Below are positions 63,213 through 64,000 of a stretch of DNA of 64,000 nucleotides, piece after piece. Source of the DNA: Erysipelotrichales bacterium (GTDB taxonomy: Bacteria > Bacillota_I > Bacilli_A > Acholeplasmatales > WRBM01); assembly GCA_009784525.1 (NCBI GenBank), contig WRBM01000002.1:1-64000 (forward strand), written 5' to 3'. A program made the position numbers and the translations under genes. The notes beneath the pieces were generated by a model. The model worked only from the letters and a program-made list of their open reading frames with translations, searched no databases and was not told the DNA's origin. Position 1 is the stretch's first letter. Each line of letters begins with the position of its first letter.

Positions 63213-63986
63213 TTATTCACTTAACTCTAAAGCATTTAATAAACACAAGCATGCATTATATCGGCCAAAATCTAAATAAATTGCCGCAATAATTGCCTCA
63301 AACAATGTTGCATAATCTTGATTTAATTTGTTTTCTCGTGTTTGATTAAAATATGTTACACCCGAATCATTATATAGTAACTCAAAAAGTTTATTATCAC
63401 TAATTATTTTAACAAAATTCTTGTTATTTTCTAAATGACTTTTAATAAGTGTTATTTTACCTTTATCATTTTCTCTGAACAAAATTTCTGCTAAATTAAA
63501 TTTAATCAAACTATCCCCTAAAGTAGCAAGCGCTGAATTTTTGTAGTTCCTTCTATTCTTACCATCATCACTGGATTTTAGCTTAGTAACATTAAACGCT
63601 AGCTTAAGATTTTCACTTAATTCTATATTATGAATTTTTTCTAAACTATCCACCGTTGTACTAGCAATCTCTTTCCATGCAACTTTGAATTCTAAAATAA
63701 AAAGTAGGATTACCAAGACTATTGCAAGAATAAAAGAATTCCTAATAAATTCCCTATCAAATGTATCATAGTAACGATTCATAAAATCTGCCGTGATAAG
63801 CGCAACATAAATTAAAAATAAAGAACGCAGACTATTTTTAAATCGCCGACCTCCTAGCCTTTTCTTTGGATATACAAAAGAATAGATATTCCAAAAAATA
63901 CCTAGCGAATATAATAAAACAAAAACAACCAACATATACCATGTTGTATGAACATTAAAAAGTAATATCCCCAAATGAACAATCAT
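63213..63986 (-). CDS. Membrane-anchored RNase III-like protein, possibly incomplete
   Basis: 257 residues visible. Four hydrophobic segments fill residues 1-115. The C-terminal 140 residues resemble an RNase III domain without a dsRNA-binding domain: SALATLGDSLIKFNLAEILF matches the signature ERLEFLGDAVL, and LFEAIIAAIYLDFGRY matches ADxFEAxIGAIYLD. Of four metal ligands, the GD aspartate and the last glutamate are kept; the first glutamate and the other aspartate are replaced by alanine and threonine. The ATG at 63986 has no SD and the frame is open to the window edge, so the true start is probably outside. Function uncertain. Confidence 0.65.
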   Translation of the reverse strand: MIVHLGILLFNVHTTWYMLVVFVLLYSLGIFWNIYSFVYPKKRLGGRRFKNSLRSLFLIYVALITADFMNRYYDTFDREFIRNSFILAIVLVILLFILEFKVAWKEIASTTVDSLEKIHNIELSENLKLAFNVTKLKSSDDGKNRRNYKNSALATLGDSLIKFNLAEILFRENDKGKITLIKSHLENNKNFVKIISDNKLFELLYNDSGVTYFNQTRENKLNQDYATLFEAIIAAIYLDFGRYNACLCLLNALELSE

Positions 63987-64000
63987 TACAAGCGCAATTG

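Noticed and set aside
1-64000. tRNA and rRNA genes
   Set aside because: No cloverleaf with a TTCGA loop or rRNA core was seen in the intergenic regions.

Overview
This is an AT-rich bacterial chromosome segment. The genes are Firmicutes-type: a Gram-positive-style DnaE, YtxK-like protein next to ackA, the rimP-nusA-ylxR-ylxQ-infB-rbfA order, a SAM-I riboswitch before metK, RqcH, and a GerE-like regulator. The translation system uses UGA as stop (several TGA stops in ATGA overlaps, and an intact RF2 gene), so the mycoplasma code is unlikely. My best guess is a Bacilli or Mycoplasmatota-type lineage (Acholeplasma, Izemoplasma or related small-genome Bacilli); this is inference from gene content, not from a marker-gene search.

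Layout. 0-4 kb: pyk and ATP-dependent pfkA on the minus strand, divergent from a PPi-type phosphofructokinase. 4-12.2 kb: minus-strand run of an ABC-F protein, dnaE, a surface protein, ackA and a degenerate YtxK-like methyltransferase. 12.2-15 kb: small accessory patch with a HAD phosphatase, an IS1182-type transposase remnant, an AAA/DUF4143 ATPase with a near-perfect promoter, and a GerE-like regulator. 15-20 kb: uvrC, gmk-rpoZ, and rqcH on the plus strand overlapped by an antisense Hpt-domain gene. 19.8-20.3 kb: second copy of a ~130 bp repeat also found at the left window edge, then a strong promoter driving a short probable RNA with a tiny ORF. 20.3-23.4 kb: hpf, a decayed comFC-like ORF, an alarmone-hydrolase-like HD protein, and a SAM-riboswitch operon of a TSCPD protein with metK. 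23.4-31.4 kb: long translation operon rimP to fmt plus pgpA and a degenerate HD-GYP membrane protein, with a terminator-type leader. 31.5-32.9 kb: an orphan Mur-ligase-like enzyme. 33-43.8 kb: a continuous secA-prfB-yitT-recX-glgB-glgP-rlmN operon. 43.8-53 kb: rlmD under a possible Fur-family operator, cls, two very small genes, trmL, queG, a flavin reductase, an aldehyde dehydrogenase without its catalytic cysteine, and a nuclease-helicase fusion. 53-59.6 kb: cell-surface region with an InlB-repeat lipoprotein, a DUF2339 polytopic protein, a BclA-like collagen protein and a zinc-ribbon membrane protein. 59.6-64 kb: accessory region with a second AAA/DUF4143 ATPase plus a small partner, an AlkC-like DNA glycosylase, decayed hsdS and rhuM pieces, and a membrane-anchored RNase III-like protein cut by the window edge.

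The metabolic genes point to a sugar-fermenting cell: glycolysis with both ATP- and PPi-linked phosphofructokinases, acetate kinase, glycogen branching and phosphorolysis. The most unusual observations are the repeated intergenic element and neighbouring small RNA, the TSCPD protein under SAM control, several enzyme folds with lost catalytic residues (ALDH, HD-GYP, PHP, YtxK, RNase III), and a rimP gene whose best ribosome-binding site points to an AUC start. Start codons were re-chosen from the ORF track where a Shine-Dalgarno (SD) sequence decided the matter. I saw no rRNA, tRNA or CRISPR array.
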